NCBI RefSeq assembly: GCF_004519295.1
Contig: NZ_SOZH01000015.1
Coordinates: forward strand, 1 to 42,519
Origin: Cellulosimicrobium funkei
GTDB taxonomy: Bacteria; Actinomycetota; Actinomycetes; Actinomycetales; Cellulomonadaceae
DNA: 42,519 nucleotides
Direction of reading: 5' to 3'
Shown: piece after piece, positions 8,300 to 16,714 of the stretch
Layout: each line of letters begins with the position of its first letter
How positions within the stretch are numbered: position 1 is the stretch's first letter
Position numbers and translations under genes: made by a program
Notes under the pieces: model-generated
What the model was told of the DNA's origin: nothing
The model's database searches: none
The model's input: only the letters and a program-made list of their open reading frames with translations

Positions 8300-8482
8300 T
8301 CACCTCCGAGCACGGACCGGCCGTCGACGGCCCACCCGTGGGGCCCGAGCGTCGTCCGCGTGCCCTGCCGCCGGCCGATCAGCCAGCCAGGCGACGCAGA
8401 GCAGGACGGTCGCGATCGCGAACAGCTCGACGGCCGGGCGCGCAGCGCGAAAGCCCCACGTCCAGGCTCGTCCGTCGTCCAT
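8300..8482 (-). CDS. Possible small single-pass membrane protein
   Basis: A 60-codon frame gives MDDGRAWTWGFRAARPAVEL, then a hydrophobic stretch (FAIATVLLCVAWLAD) and a basic tail. The charge pattern would suit a small single-pass membrane protein. The ribosome site is weak (CAGG) and no homologue is recalled, so this is a tentative call. It converges on the preceding gene with adjacent stop codons (TGA/TCA at 8297-8302). Confidence 0.35.
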   Translation of the reverse strand: MDDGRAWTWGFRAARPAVELFAIATVLLCVAWLADRPAAGHADDARAPRVGRRRPVRARR

Positions 8483-8543
8483 GCCTGAGGAGTCTGGCAG
8501 AGGCCGGGTGTCGTCTCGGACGGATCGGCGCGCGGGTGTCGGC

Positions 8544-8708
8544 CTACGGCGTGGTGGGGGTGTCGAGCGCCTTCTCGGGCAGGACCTCACCGGTGCGCGC
8601 GCCGCTCCCCCGAGCGACAGGGGTACGGCACGACGACGCCTCTGCTGCTATCCCCTGGGCCGGTCGAGGCTCGTCGCTCCCGGACTCTGCGGCGCTCGTT
8701 GGCGTCAT
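8544..8708 (-). CDS. Possible short reading frame or gene remnant
   Basis: ATG at 8708 opens 54 codons ending in TGEVLPEKALDTPTTP, which reads like genuine protein rather than a frame shadow. No ribosome site is obvious and codon use is less biased than in neighbouring genes (ATA, GCA, CGA and CGT appear). It could be a small gene or the degenerate end of a lost one. Nothing else is evident in 8483-8753. Confidence 0.25.
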   Translation of the reverse strand: MTPTSAAESGSDEPRPAQGIAAEASSCRTPVARGSGARTGEVLPEKALDTPTTP

Positions 8709-8753
8709 CCCAGAGCCACGACCGCCCTTCCCGGCCTTCGCGCGCGAGCCGTC

Positions 8754-9125
8754 TCAGCTACAGCTGTTCTTGACGTGCTCGGTGACCGCGCTGAACGAGG
8801 CCTGGTAGTCGTCGTCGAGCAGGAGCTCGGTCCCGTCGTCGCCGTCGGCCAGGGCGTCCGCCACGTCCGAGGCCGTCGTCGTCACGCGGTCCCAGTCCGC
8901 GCTGAGCGCGTCGGGCGCGGTGACCTCGCGCATCGCCTCGGCGTCCTGCGCGAACGCGTCCGCGGCCTCGTCGCGCGTGAGCGACTCCGTGCTGGCCCTG
9001 ACGGTCGCTTCGTACGACCGGGCGGCGTCGCAGAAGCTCGGCTCGTCCGCCGAGCAGGCCCCGACCGACACCAGCACCACACCCGCCGCGGCGACCGCCG
9101 CGACCCGGGACCGCAGAGCTCTCAT
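8754..9125 (-). CDS. Putative lipoprotein
   Basis: The 123-residue product has a lipoprotein signal peptide: MRALRSRVAAVAAAGVVLVS followed by the lipobox VGAC, so Cys24 would be lipidated after cleavage. The mature part is acidic, helical and Asp/Ala-rich, with Cys residues at FCDAAR and the terminal NSCS that may pair. No known domain is recognised. The ATG at 9125 is placed by the signal peptide. It is divergent from the lactate dehydrogenase gene. Confidence 0.78.
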   Translation of the reverse strand: MRALRSRVAAVAAAGVVLVSVGACSADEPSFCDAARSYEATVRASTESLTRDEAADAFAQDAEAMREVTAPDALSADWDRVTTTASDVADALADGDDGTELLLDDDYQASFSAVTEHVKNSCS

Positions 9126-9263
9126 GACCGTCCTCGCCTCGCACCCTGCCCGGCCTGGCGGTCGGGCCTCCCCGGGCGGGCCGAGGAGCACTGCCGATGA
9201 TGCCCCAGGCCCTCCGGCACCGCCCCCGGACGCCGCGCACGAGCCGCGGCGGCGCCGTCTGCG

Positions 9264-9269
9264 TAGCGT
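9264..9269 (+). promoter_or_regulatory. -10 box of a leaderless promoter for ldh
   Basis: TAGCGT ends 7 bp before the ATG at 9277. This spacing would start the mRNA at or next to the start codon. No ribosome site precedes the ATG, which agrees with leaderless translation. Confidence 0.45.
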
Positions 9270-9276
9270 GGTGCCC

Positions 9277-10233
9277 ATGACACGCGTCGAGAGCTCGAAG
9301 GTCACGGTGGTGGGCGCCGGGAGCGTGGGGACCAGCCTGGCGTACGCCGCGCTGATCCGTGGCTCCGCACGGACGGTGGCGCTCTACGACATCAACCGCG
9401 CGAAGGTCGAGGCCGAGGTGCTCGACCTCGCCCACGGCACGCAGTTCACGGGGGCGAGCCAGGTCGTCGGCGGTGCGGACCCGTCGGTCGCGGAGGGGTC
9501 GCACGTCGTCGTCATCACCGCCGGTGCGAAGCAGGACCCGGGCCAGAGCCGCCTGGACCTCGCGGGCACGAACGTCCGCATCCTCGAGACGCTGCTGCCG
9601 CAGCTCCTCGAGCACGCGCCGGACGCCGTCTACTGCATCGTCACCAACCCGTGCGACGTGCTGACCGTCGCCGCGCAGCAGATCAGCGGCCTGCCGACGT
9701 CGCGCGTCTTCTCGTCCGGCACGGTGCTCGACACCTCCCGGCTGCGGCGCCTCATCGCCGACAAGGCGCAGGTCGCGACGACGAGCGTGCACGCCGACAT
9801 CGTGGGCGAGCACGGGGACACCGGGTTCGCGCTGTGGTCGCAGGCGCGCATCGGGCCGGTGCCGATCCTCGACTGGGTCTCGCCCGACGGCCACCACTTC
9901 ACGCACGGCGAGCTCGACGAGATCACCGACCAGGTGCGCCAGGCCGCGTACCGGGTGATCGAGGGCAAGGGCGCGACGAACTACGCGATCGGGCTCGCGG
10001 GGGCCCGGATCGTCGAGGCGGTCGTCAGCGACCAGCACGCCGTGCTGCCCGTCGGCACCGTGCACGACGACTACCGCGCCATCGGCGGCGTGGCGTTCTC
10101 CGTACCGAGCGTCATCAGCTCCGGCGGCGTCCAGCAGGTCCTCGACCTCACGATGTCGGCGGCCGAGGAGCGCCAGCTCCGCGCGTCCGCCGACGCCCTG
10201 CACGCCGCGCAGCAGGACCTCGGGCTCGAGTAG
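9277..10233 (+). CDS. ldh: L-lactate dehydrogenase
   Basis: The 318-residue enzyme interconverts pyruvate and L-lactate with NAD(H) in the cytoplasm, regenerating NAD+ when oxygen is limiting. Its length is normal for the family. The Rossmann motif GAGSVG is at 13-18 and the NAD-selecting Asp in ALYDIN at 38. The mobile loop KQDPGQSRLDL carries substrate Arg92, NPCDVLT contains the conserved Asn, Arg155 lies in DTSRLR, and GEHGDT supplies catalytic His179. Gln at 86 in the loop supports LDH over malate dehydrogenase. The gene appears monocistronic and probably leaderless. Confidence 0.95.
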   Translation: MTRVESSKVTVVGAGSVGTSLAYAALIRGSARTVALYDINRAKVEAEVLDLAHGTQFTGASQVVGGADPSVAEGSHVVVITAGAKQDPGQSRLDLAGTNVRILETLLPQLLEHAPDAVYCIVTNPCDVLTVAAQQISGLPTSRVFSSGTVLDTSRLRRLIADKAQVATTSVHADIVGEHGDTGFALWSQARIGPVPILDWVSPDGHHFTHGELDEITDQVRQAAYRVIEGKGATNYAIGLAGARIVEAVVSDQHAVLPVGTVHDDYRAIGGVAFSVPSVISSGGVQQVLDLTMSAAEERQLRASADALHAAQQDLGLE

Positions 10234-10367
10234 CCGCCGGCCCCAGGCCCCTCCGCTTGCGGGTGGAGCCCGGCGCACGGAGCGTGGTGCTCGTCCGGGA
10301 CGCGCCGTGAGGCCGTCCACCGACGCGAGCGTCGTGCGCCGAGGCGACGCCCACCGAGGAGGCCGCC

Positions 10368-11528
10368 ATGACCGACAGCAGCGGACGCCACGCGTCCGGC
10401 ACCGCACGGGACGAGGAGTCGCGGCCCGCCCCCGACGCCGACCACAAGCCCGACTCCCCCACGGACCTGCGCAAGCCGTCGTGGGGCTTCGCCGTCAAGG
10501 GCGCGGTGCGCGAGTTCATGGACGACCAGTGCACCGACCTGGCCGCCGCGCTGACGTACTACGCGGTGCTGGCGTCGGCGCCCGCGCTGCTGGCGCTCGT
10601 GTCGATCCTCGGGCTCGTAGGCGACGGCGAGAAGGCCGTCGAGTCGGTGCTCCAGAGCGTCGAGGGCGTCGTGCCGCAGACCACCCTCGACATGATCAAG
10701 CCGCTCGTCGAGAACGCCGCCAACACGGACAAGGCCGGGTTCGCGCTCGTCATCGGTGTCGTGCTGGCCCTGTGGTCGGCGTCCGGCTACGTGGGCGCGT
10801 TCTCGCGGTCGATGAACCGCATCTACGAGATCGAGGAGGGGCGCCCGATCTGGAAGCTGCGCCCCGTGATGCTGGGTGTCACCGTCATCACCGTGCTGCT
10901 CGCGGGCCTGGTCGTGGGGAGCCTCGTCCTGTCCGGGCCGATCGCGCGCCAGGTGGGCGAGCTCGTCGGCCTCGGGGACACCGCGATCGCCGTCTGGCAG
11001 GTCGCGAAGTGGCCGGTCGCGCTCCTGCTCGTCGTCGTCCTCGTCGCGCTGCTCTATCACCTCACGCCGAACATCAAGCAGCCGAAGTTCCGCTGGGTCA
11101 GCCCGGGCGCGATCCTGGCGATCCTCGTCTGGGTCGTCGCCTCGGCGGCGTTCGGCCTCTACCTCGGCAGCGGGCTGAGCAACTACGGCGCGACCTACGG
11201 CACCCTGGCGGGCGTCATCATCTTCCTCCTGTGGCTCTGGCTGACGAACCTCGCGCTCCTGCTCGGCGCCGAGCTCGACGCCGAGGTCGAGCGCAGCCGC
11301 GAGCTGCAGAGCGGCATGCCCGCGGAGGAGCGCATCCAGCTCCCGCCGCGCGACACGCGCGCGAGCGAGAAGAAGGCCGCCAAGCGGGAGGAGGCCGTCG
11401 AGCAGGCGCGCGCCCTCCGCGAGTCGAACGGCCGGTCGACGGACACCGACACCGACTCTCCCGGCACCGGGCGCACGAGCGCGGACGACGACGCCACCGA
11501 CCCGGGCACGACGCCGCGCCGCGACTGA
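10368..11528 (+). CDS. YihY/BrkB family membrane protein
   Basis: The 386-residue protein has an acidic, hydrophilic N-terminus (about 45 residues), then the YihY/BrkB core of six hydrophobic segments. Family hallmarks include DLAAALTYYAVLASAPALLA, LWSASGYVGAFSRSMNRIYE and NYGATYGTLAGVIIFLLWLW followed by TNLALLLGAELDAE. The C-terminal tail (about 330-386) is charged and rich in Lys, Glu, Asp and Thr. Family members are inner-membrane proteins of unsettled function; an older annotation as ribonuclease BN is wrong. The ATG at 10368 follows a strong GAGGAGG site, and a perfect hairpin terminator follows the gene. Confidence 0.93.
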   Translation: MTDSSGRHASGTARDEESRPAPDADHKPDSPTDLRKPSWGFAVKGAVREFMDDQCTDLAAALTYYAVLASAPALLALVSILGLVGDGEKAVESVLQSVEGVVPQTTLDMIKPLVENAANTDKAGFALVIGVVLALWSASGYVGAFSRSMNRIYEIEEGRPIWKLRPVMLGVTVITVLLAGLVVGSLVLSGPIARQVGELVGLGDTAIAVWQVAKWPVALLLVVVLVALLYHLTPNIKQPKFRWVSPGAILAILVWVVASAAFGLYLGSGLSNYGATYGTLAGVIIFLLWLWLTNLALLLGAELDAEVERSRELQSGMPAEERIQLPPRDTRASEKKAAKREEAVEQARALRESNGRSTDTDTDSPGTGRTSADDDATDPGTTPRRD

Positions 11529-11537
11529 GCTCACCGG

Positions 11538-11573
11538 CGACGACGGGCCGCCGCGCCCGGCGGCCCGTCGTCG
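11538..11573 (+). terminator. Terminator after the YihY/BrkB gene
   Basis: A perfect 16-bp stem (arm CGACGACGGGCCGCCG, 11538-11553 with 11558-11573) closes a 4-nt CGCC loop, 10 bp after the stop codon. Confidence 0.8.
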
Positions 11574-11715
11574 GCCCGCTCCGCCCGGCTGCCTGCGCGC
11601 CCTGTTCGTCTTCCCACACGGCCCGACCCGGGTTGGGCGCGCCCGGCGACGCGCCCGCGGTTACGGTCGTGGCGGGTCGAGACGAGGCCCGCCCTCGACC
11701 CTCGGGAGCCGCGAC

Positions 11716-12807
11716 ATGCCCGACCTCGCCCGACCCACCACGCCCGACCTCGTCCCGCTACACCTGGGGCCGCTGGCGACCCCGCCCGCCGACCGGTCTG
11801 CGCTCGTCGGGCCCGACGAGCTCGCCGCGATCGACGCGGCCGGGACCGACGTCGCCGCCCTCCTCGACCACGCGCGGACGATCGGCGCCCGGGCGCCGTT
11901 CCCCGGCGACGGGCGGACCGCCGAGCTCTGGGGCGCGCTCGCGTCGCTCGCCGCGACGGACGTGGGCGCCGCGCGCGTCGTCGAGCCGCACCTCGACGCC
12001 CTCGCGATCCTCGGTCAGGTCCCGGTCCACGTGGCGCTCGATGCCGTCGGGGCGGGTCCGGACAGCACGTGGGGCGTGTACGCGGCGGAGGGTCCCGGCG
12101 TCCGGCTGGAGGCGCACGAGCGCGACGGCGCGTGGGTGCTGTCGGGCACGAAGCCGTGGTGCTCCCTCGCCGCCGACCTCTCGCACGCGCTCGTCACCGC
12201 GTGGACCGACGCCGGTCGGCGGCTGTTCGCGGTCGGGCTGCGGTCGCCGGGTGTCGTCCCCGCCGACGGGCCGTGGGTCGCGCGCGGGCTCGCCCAGGTC
12301 GTGAGCGCCGCGGTCCGGTTCGACGACGTCCCGGCCGTGCCGGTCGGGGCGCCCGGCTGGTACCTGGAGCGGCCGGGGTTCGCGTGGGGCGGCATCGGCG
12401 TCGCGGCGTGCTGGTGGGGCGGCGCCGTCGGGCTGGCGCGGACGCAGCGCGACGCGCTCGCCGCGCGCGAGCCCGACCAGCTCGCGCTCGCGCACCTCGG
12501 CGCGACGGACCGCGCGCTCGCCGCCGGCCGGGCGGTCCTCGCGGAGGCCGCGAGCGCCGTCGACGCGGGCGTGGACGGCCCGGACGCCTCCCTGCTGGCG
12601 CGCCGCGTGCGCGGGGTCGTCGCGGAGGTCGTCGAGGAGGTGCAGCGCCGCTGCGCCCACGCGCTCGGCCCGGGCCCGCTGACCACGGACGAGCGGTTCG
12701 CGCGGCGCGTCGCGGACCTCGGCCTGTACGTGCGCCAGCACCACGCGGAGCGCGACGACGCGTCGCTCGGCCGCGCCCTCCTCGCGCACGGGACGACGGC
12801 GTGGTGA
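11716..12807 (+). CDS. Acyl-CoA dehydrogenase-like flavoprotein
   Basis: The 363-residue protein is slightly short for an acyl-CoA dehydrogenase (about 380-400). It keeps the middle beta-barrel pattern (TWGVYAAE, WVLSGTKPWCSLA, VRFDDVPA) and an all-helical C-terminal domain with an Arg-rich VRRRCAHALGPGP-like end. The N-terminal helical domain is reduced. The substrate is unknown; it may act on a carrier-bound or lipid acyl chain rather than acyl-CoA. It is the first gene of a coupled trio: its TGA (12805-12807) overlaps the GTG of the deacetylase/methyltransferase by 4 bases. The ATG at 11716 is used; the next 60 residues have typical codon bias. Confidence 0.82.
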   Translation: MPDLARPTTPDLVPLHLGPLATPPADRSALVGPDELAAIDAAGTDVAALLDHARTIGARAPFPGDGRTAELWGALASLAATDVGAARVVEPHLDALAILGQVPVHVALDAVGAGPDSTWGVYAAEGPGVRLEAHERDGAWVLSGTKPWCSLAADLSHALVTAWTDAGRRLFAVGLRSPGVVPADGPWVARGLAQVVSAAVRFDDVPAVPVGAPGWYLERPGFAWGGIGVAACWWGGAVGLARTQRDALAAREPDQLALAHLGATDRALAAGRAVLAEAASAVDAGVDGPDASLLARRVRGVVAEVVEEVQRRCAHALGPGPLTTDERFARRVADLGLYVRQHHAERDDASLGRALLAHGTTAW

Positions 12808-14211
12808 CGTTCGACCACCGCGAGCCCGGCACGTCGGAGGACGCGTGGGTGCGCGCCGGGATCCTGGACGTCCCACGCCTCGACGTGGGCGAGGTCGCAC
12901 ACCTCGTGGTGCTCGCCGCGCACCCCGACGACGAGTCGTTCGGCGCGGCGGGGCTCGTGCACGAGCTCGCCGGTCGCGGCACCGCGGTCACCGTGGTGGT
13001 CGCGACGGACGGCGAGGCGTCGCACGCGGGCTCGGCGACGATCTCGCCCGAGCGGCTCCGCGCCGTCCGCCGCGCGGAGGTGGCCGAGGCGGTGGGCGTC
13101 CTGGCGCCCGCGGCCCGGCTCGTGCTGCCCGGCCTGCCCGACGGCGGTCTGCGAGAGCACCGCGGCGACCTCGCCCGGGTGCTCGGCGACGTGCTGGACG
13201 ACGTGCTCGCCGGACCCGGCGGCGGGAGCGTGGCGGCGTCGTCGGTCGTGCTGTGCGCGCCGTGGCGCGGCGACGGGCACCGCGACCACCGGATCGCGGG
13301 CGAGGTGGCAGCGGAGGTCGCCGACCGCCTCGGCCTGCGCCTCCTGGAGTACCCGGTGTGGCTGTGGCACTGGGCGGACCCGGGCGACGACGCGGTGCCG
13401 TGGCCGACCCTGCGCGCCCTCCCCCTCGGCGCCGGGGCTCGCGACGCCAAGCGGCGCGCCCTCGCCGCCCACGTGACGCAGGTCGAGCCGCTGTCCGCGG
13501 CGCCGGGCGACGAGGCGACGCTCGGCCCGGAGATGCTCCGGCACGCGGACCGCGGGGTCGAGGTGCTCGTCGACGCGTCGGGCCGCCGGGTCGCGAAGGA
13601 GCCCGCGGACCCGGGCGCGAGCCTCGACGCAGGGTTCTTCGAGCGCTTCTACGCGGGCCGACGCGACCCGTGGGGGTTCGAGACGCGCTGGTACGAGCAG
13701 CGCAAGCGGGCCGTCCTCCTCGCGAGCCTCCCGCGGCCGCGGTTCCGGGCCGCGCTCGAGCTCGGGTGCTCGACGGGCGTGCTCACGGCCGAGCTCGCCG
13801 CGCGCTGCGACCGCGTGGTCGGGGTGGACGTCGCCGAGGCTCCGCTGGCGGAGGCGCGGCGCCGCCTCGGGCCGGAGGTCGAGCTGCTGCGTCTCGACAC
13901 CCCGGGCGAGTGGCCCGACGGCACGTTCGACCTCGTCGTGCTCTCGGAGGTCCTCTACTACTACGGTCGCGACGACCTACCGCGCGCTGGACCGGGCGAC
14001 GGCGTCGCTCGCCGCCGACGGCGTGCTCGTCGCGTGCCACTGGCGCCACGACGTCGTCGAGTACCCGCTGGGCGGCGACGAGGTGCACGCGCGTCTCGCC
14101 GCCCGCCCGGAGCTCGACCGGCTCGCGCACCACGTCGAGGAGGACTTCGTCCTCGACGTGCTCGTCCGCCGTCCGGCGGTGTCGGTCGCGCGCGCGACGG
14201 GGCTGCTGTGA
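12804..14211 (+). pseudogene. PIG-L deacetylase / SAM methyltransferase fusion, one-base frameshift
   Basis: Residues 1 to about 250 form a PIG-L/LmbE de-N-acetylase with zinc motif AAHPDDE and a distal DGHRDH. A linker leads to a class I methyltransferase (DPWGFETRWYEQRKR, ELGCSTGVLTAELA, VVGVDVAE, FDLVVLSEVLYYY). After GRDD the frame breaks: removing one C of the CC at 13976-13977 restores GRDDYRALDRATASLAADG, running on to a normal end at 14211 (VSVARATGLL). The full protein would be about 468 residues. GTG at 12804 overlaps the previous stop, and the repaired stop overlaps the next start (GTGA both times). Because both ends keep tight coupling and the shifted frame is still well conserved, the lesion is recent or a sequencing error. 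Confidence 0.85.
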
Positions 14212-14954
14212 GCGCCCCGGGGAGCCGGCCGGTGGGTGCAGTCGAGCGCGTCGTCGTGGTCGTCCCCGCCCGCGACGAGGAGGAGCTGCTGCCGCGCTGC
14301 CTCGCGGCGCTCGGGCGGGCGACGGCCGTCGTCGCGCGGGACCGGCCGGACGTGCGGGTCGCGGTCGTCGTCGTGCTCGACGGCTGCACGGACGGGAGCG
14401 CGCGCGTCGCCCGCGCCGCGGGCGTGCGCGTGGTGGAGGTCGCGCACGGCAACGTCGGGCGCGCCCGTCGGGCGGGGGTGCACGCCGGCGTGGCCGACCT
14501 TCAGGTGCGCCGGGACGGCGCCGCGTCGCGCACGTGGCTCGCGTGCACCGACGCGGACTCCGCGGTGCCCGACCACTGGCTGACGCGTCAGCTCGACCTG
14601 GCCGACGCCGGCGCGGACGTCGTGGTCGGCACGGTCCGCCCCGAGCTGGCCGCGCTCTCGCCGGACCGGGCGCGCGCATGGCTCGCGACGCACCGGCCGG
14701 GCACGGCCAACGGGCACGTGCACGGCGCCAACCTGGGCGTACGCCTCACGGCCCACGACGCCGCGGGCGGGTTCGCGCCCGTCGCCGAGCACGAGGACGT
14801 GGGCCTGGTGGAGCGCGCCCGGGCCGCGGGGGCGCGCGTCGTCGCCGACGCGTCCGCCGAGGTCCTGACGTCGGCGCGCCTCGTCGGACGCACGCCCGGC
14901 GGGTACGCCCGGCACCTGCGCGAGGACCTGCTCGCGCACGACCTCCCCGCCTGA
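14208..14954 (+). CDS. Family 2 glycosyltransferase
   Basis: The 248-residue GT-A enzyme opens with VVVVVPARDEEELLPRCLAA, the nucleotide-sugar binding start of GT2. It has VVVLDGCTDGSARVA, the DxD-type metal site CTDADSAVPDHW, and an acceptor-side AEHEDVGLVERA, where ED is the usual catalytic-base region. There is no membrane segment. The GTG at 14208 overlaps the stop of the deacetylase/methyltransferase by four bases. The trio suggests deacetylation, methylation and glycosylation of one cell-surface lipid or glycan, with the acyl-CoA dehydrogenase homologue acting on its acyl chain. The product is unknown. Confidence 0.88.
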   Translation: MSAPGSRPVGAVERVVVVVPARDEEELLPRCLAALGRATAVVARDRPDVRVAVVVVLDGCTDGSARVARAAGVRVVEVAHGNVGRARRAGVHAGVADLQVRRDGAASRTWLACTDADSAVPDHWLTRQLDLADAGADVVVGTVRPELAALSPDRARAWLATHRPGTANGHVHGANLGVRLTAHDAAGGFAPVAEHEDVGLVERARAAGARVVADASAEVLTSARLVGRTPGGYARHLREDLLAHDLPA

Positions 14955-15000
14955 GGCGCCACCCCCTGGCGAGCGGGCGAGCGCAGTCCCGACGGCCGGG

Positions 15001-15972
15001 TCAGGCGCTCGTGCGCCGCACGACGACGGACGGGAACGTCCGCTCGTCGTCGTGCCGCCGCCCGAGCAGGGCCGTGGTCGCGGCGGCCGCGATGCGCTCC
15101 ACCGGGTGCGTGGCCGTCGTCAGGCCGGGCCCGGCCTGCTCCGCGAACGGCTGGTCGTCGAACCCGGTGACCGCGACGTCGTCGGGCACGCGGACGCCGT
15201 CCTCCGCGAGCGCGCGCATCGCGCCCACGGCGAGGGTGTCGCTCATCGCGACGAGCGCGTCGACGCCGGGCCAGCGCCGCCGCGCCTCGCGCGCGGCCTC
15301 GGCGCCCGCGAGCCACGACAGGTCGGCCGCGACGACGCGCGCCGGGACCCCCGCCTCCCGGACCACGTCCTCGTACGCCTCGACGGCGCGCCGCGAGCCG
15401 GGCAGCCAGCCCGGACCGGTGAGCATGACGACGTCGCGCCGCCCGGCCGCGAGCACGTGCTCGACGAGCGCGGCGATCCCGGCGGCGGCGTCGACGTCGT
15501 ACGAGGCGACGCGGCCGTCCGCGGGGCCGATCGCCGCGACGCGCGCCACCAGCTCGAGCGGCACGCTCGCGAGCACGTCGGCCGAGTAGTCGACGAGCAG
15601 CACGCCGCCCACGCCGGGGTCGCGCGCGAGGCGTCGCAGCTCCCCGCCGGGGTCGCGGCCGAGCCAGCGCAGCGCCACCCCGACGCCCTGGGTGTCCGCG
15701 GTGCGGCTCGCCGCCGCGACGACGCGCGCGACGTAGGGGTCGGCGAGCAGGTCCGCCGACGGCGACCCGACCGCGACCACGACGCGCTCGCCCCGCCCGC
15801 TCGCGAGCGCCCGCGCGCCCGGGTGCGGTACGTAGCCCAGCTCGTCGACCGCCGCGAGGACGGCGCGGCGCGCCTCGTCCGACACGCGGCCCGCCCCGCG
15901 CACGACGCGCGACGCCGTCGACCGCGAGACGCGCGCGGCGGCCGCGACGTCGTCGAGCGTGGTGGTCGGCAT
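15001..15972 (-). CDS. LacI-family transcriptional regulator
   Basis: The 323-residue protein has the LacI helix-turn-helix at 5-24 (TLDDVAAAARVSRSTASRVV) and the hinge YVPHPGARALASGR (about 46-59) that inserts in the minor groove. A periplasmic-binding-protein-like sugar domain follows (SDTLAVGAMRALAEDG, TGFDDQPFAEQAGPGLTT). The ligand is probably a sugar. The ATG at 15972 follows CCAGGAGAACGCC. A LacI-type operator lies 82 bp upstream, so it probably represses itself. No sugar-uptake operon is adjacent, leaving its targets open. Confidence 0.93.
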   Translation of the reverse strand: MPTTTLDDVAAAARVSRSTASRVVRGAGRVSDEARRAVLAAVDELGYVPHPGARALASGRGERVVVAVGSPSADLLADPYVARVVAAASRTADTQGVGVALRWLGRDPGGELRRLARDPGVGGVLLVDYSADVLASVPLELVARVAAIGPADGRVASYDVDAAAGIAALVEHVLAAGRRDVVMLTGPGWLPGSRRAVEAYEDVVREAGVPARVVAADLSWLAGAEAAREARRRWPGVDALVAMSDTLAVGAMRALAEDGVRVPDDVAVTGFDDQPFAEQAGPGLTTATHPVERIAAAATTALLGRRHDDERTFPSVVVRRTSA

Positions 15973-16053
15973 GGCGTTCTCCTGGGCGGGGTCGTGTCGG
16001 CGGTGACGGGCGACGCGCCCGGACCACCACGCTAACCCGGTGAGCACGCTCCG

Positions 16054-16067
16054 TGGAAGCGTTCCCA
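16054..16067. promoter_or_regulatory. LacI-type operator
   Basis: TGGAAGCGTTCCCA is a dyad centred on CG, matching the general LacI/GalR and actinobacterial CelR operator pattern (TGGGAGCGCTCCCA). It is upstream of the LacI-family gene and is the likely autoregulatory site. Confidence 0.7.
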
Positions 16068-16070
16068 CAC

Positions 16071-16110
16071 CGTGTCCGCGCTGGAGTTCCCGTGTCCGCG
16101 CTGGAGTTCC
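16071..16110. repeat. Exact 20-bp tandem duplication beside the LacI operator
   Basis: CGTGTCCGCGCTGGAGTTCC occurs twice back to back (16071-16090 and 16091-16110), starting 4 bp from the LacI-type operator and ending 30 bp from the VanZ-like gene's stop. It contains no recognised promoter element. Confidence 0.9.
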
Positions 16111-16140
16111 CCGGCCGAGGTCGGGCGCGCGGCCGCGTCG

Positions 16141-16659
16141 TCAGGAGGCGCGGGTCGCGGCCACGCGGTCGTCGTCCGTCGTGCGCGCCCGCCGGGCGGC
16201 GAGGCGCAGCGCGACGACGGCGATCCCCGCGCCGACGAGCGCGCCGATCGAGTTGGAGAGCCAGTCGTTCGTGTCGCACGACCGTCCCAGCGCCGGGACG
16301 AGCGCCTGGAACGCCTCGACGAGCGCCGACGCGACGACCCCGCCCAGCAGCGCGACGAGCGGCCGGCGGAGCAGCAGCGCCGCGAGGAGAACAGGCGGCA
16401 CGAACAGCACGACGTTCGCGAACAGCTCGACCCGGGCCGGCGTCGGCAGCACCCAGCCCACCGTGCAGACGGCGTACAGCTCGCGGTCGACCGGGACGAG
16501 CGTCAGCAGGAGCAGCGGCACGAGGGACAGGGCGAGCAGCGCGCCGGTGAGCCGACGGCGCCCGACGAGCCACGAACCCAGGAACGGGCCGACGACGACG
16601 AGGGCCGCGAGCGCGAGCGGCGACATCCAGGGGTGCGCGACGAGGAGCGTGGAGATCAT
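16141..16659 (-). CDS. VanZ-like family membrane protein
   Basis: The 172-residue protein has four to five hydrophobic segments and the VanZ-like pattern: LLLTLVPVD after a helix, a central ELFANVVLFVPPVLL, VEAFQALVPALGRSCDTNDW and the SNSIGALVGA closing motif. VanZ proteins are linked to low-level teicoplanin resistance, but most genomic homologues have no proven role. The ATG at 16659 begins a hydrophobic helix. The gene is divergent from the MBL-fold hydrolase; an 11-bp dyad (GACAG-T-CTGTC, 16666-16676) lies between them. Confidence 0.88.
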   Translation of the reverse strand: MISTLLVAHPWMSPLALAALVVVGPFLGSWLVGRRRLTGALLALSLVPLLLLTLVPVDRELYAVCTVGWVLPTPARVELFANVVLFVPPVLLAALLLRRPLVALLGGVVASALVEAFQALVPALGRSCDTNDWLSNSIGALVGAGIAVVALRLAARRARTTDDDRVAATRAS

Positions 16660-16714
16660 GGGGGCGACAGTCTGTCAGGAGACGCGTGTCGGCGGGGCAC
16701 GGTAGACCTGTGCC

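Noticed and set aside
8257-8808. Plus-strand open frame of 183 codons
   Set aside because: It overlaps genes on both sides in other frames, has no ribosome site and no recognisable protein features.
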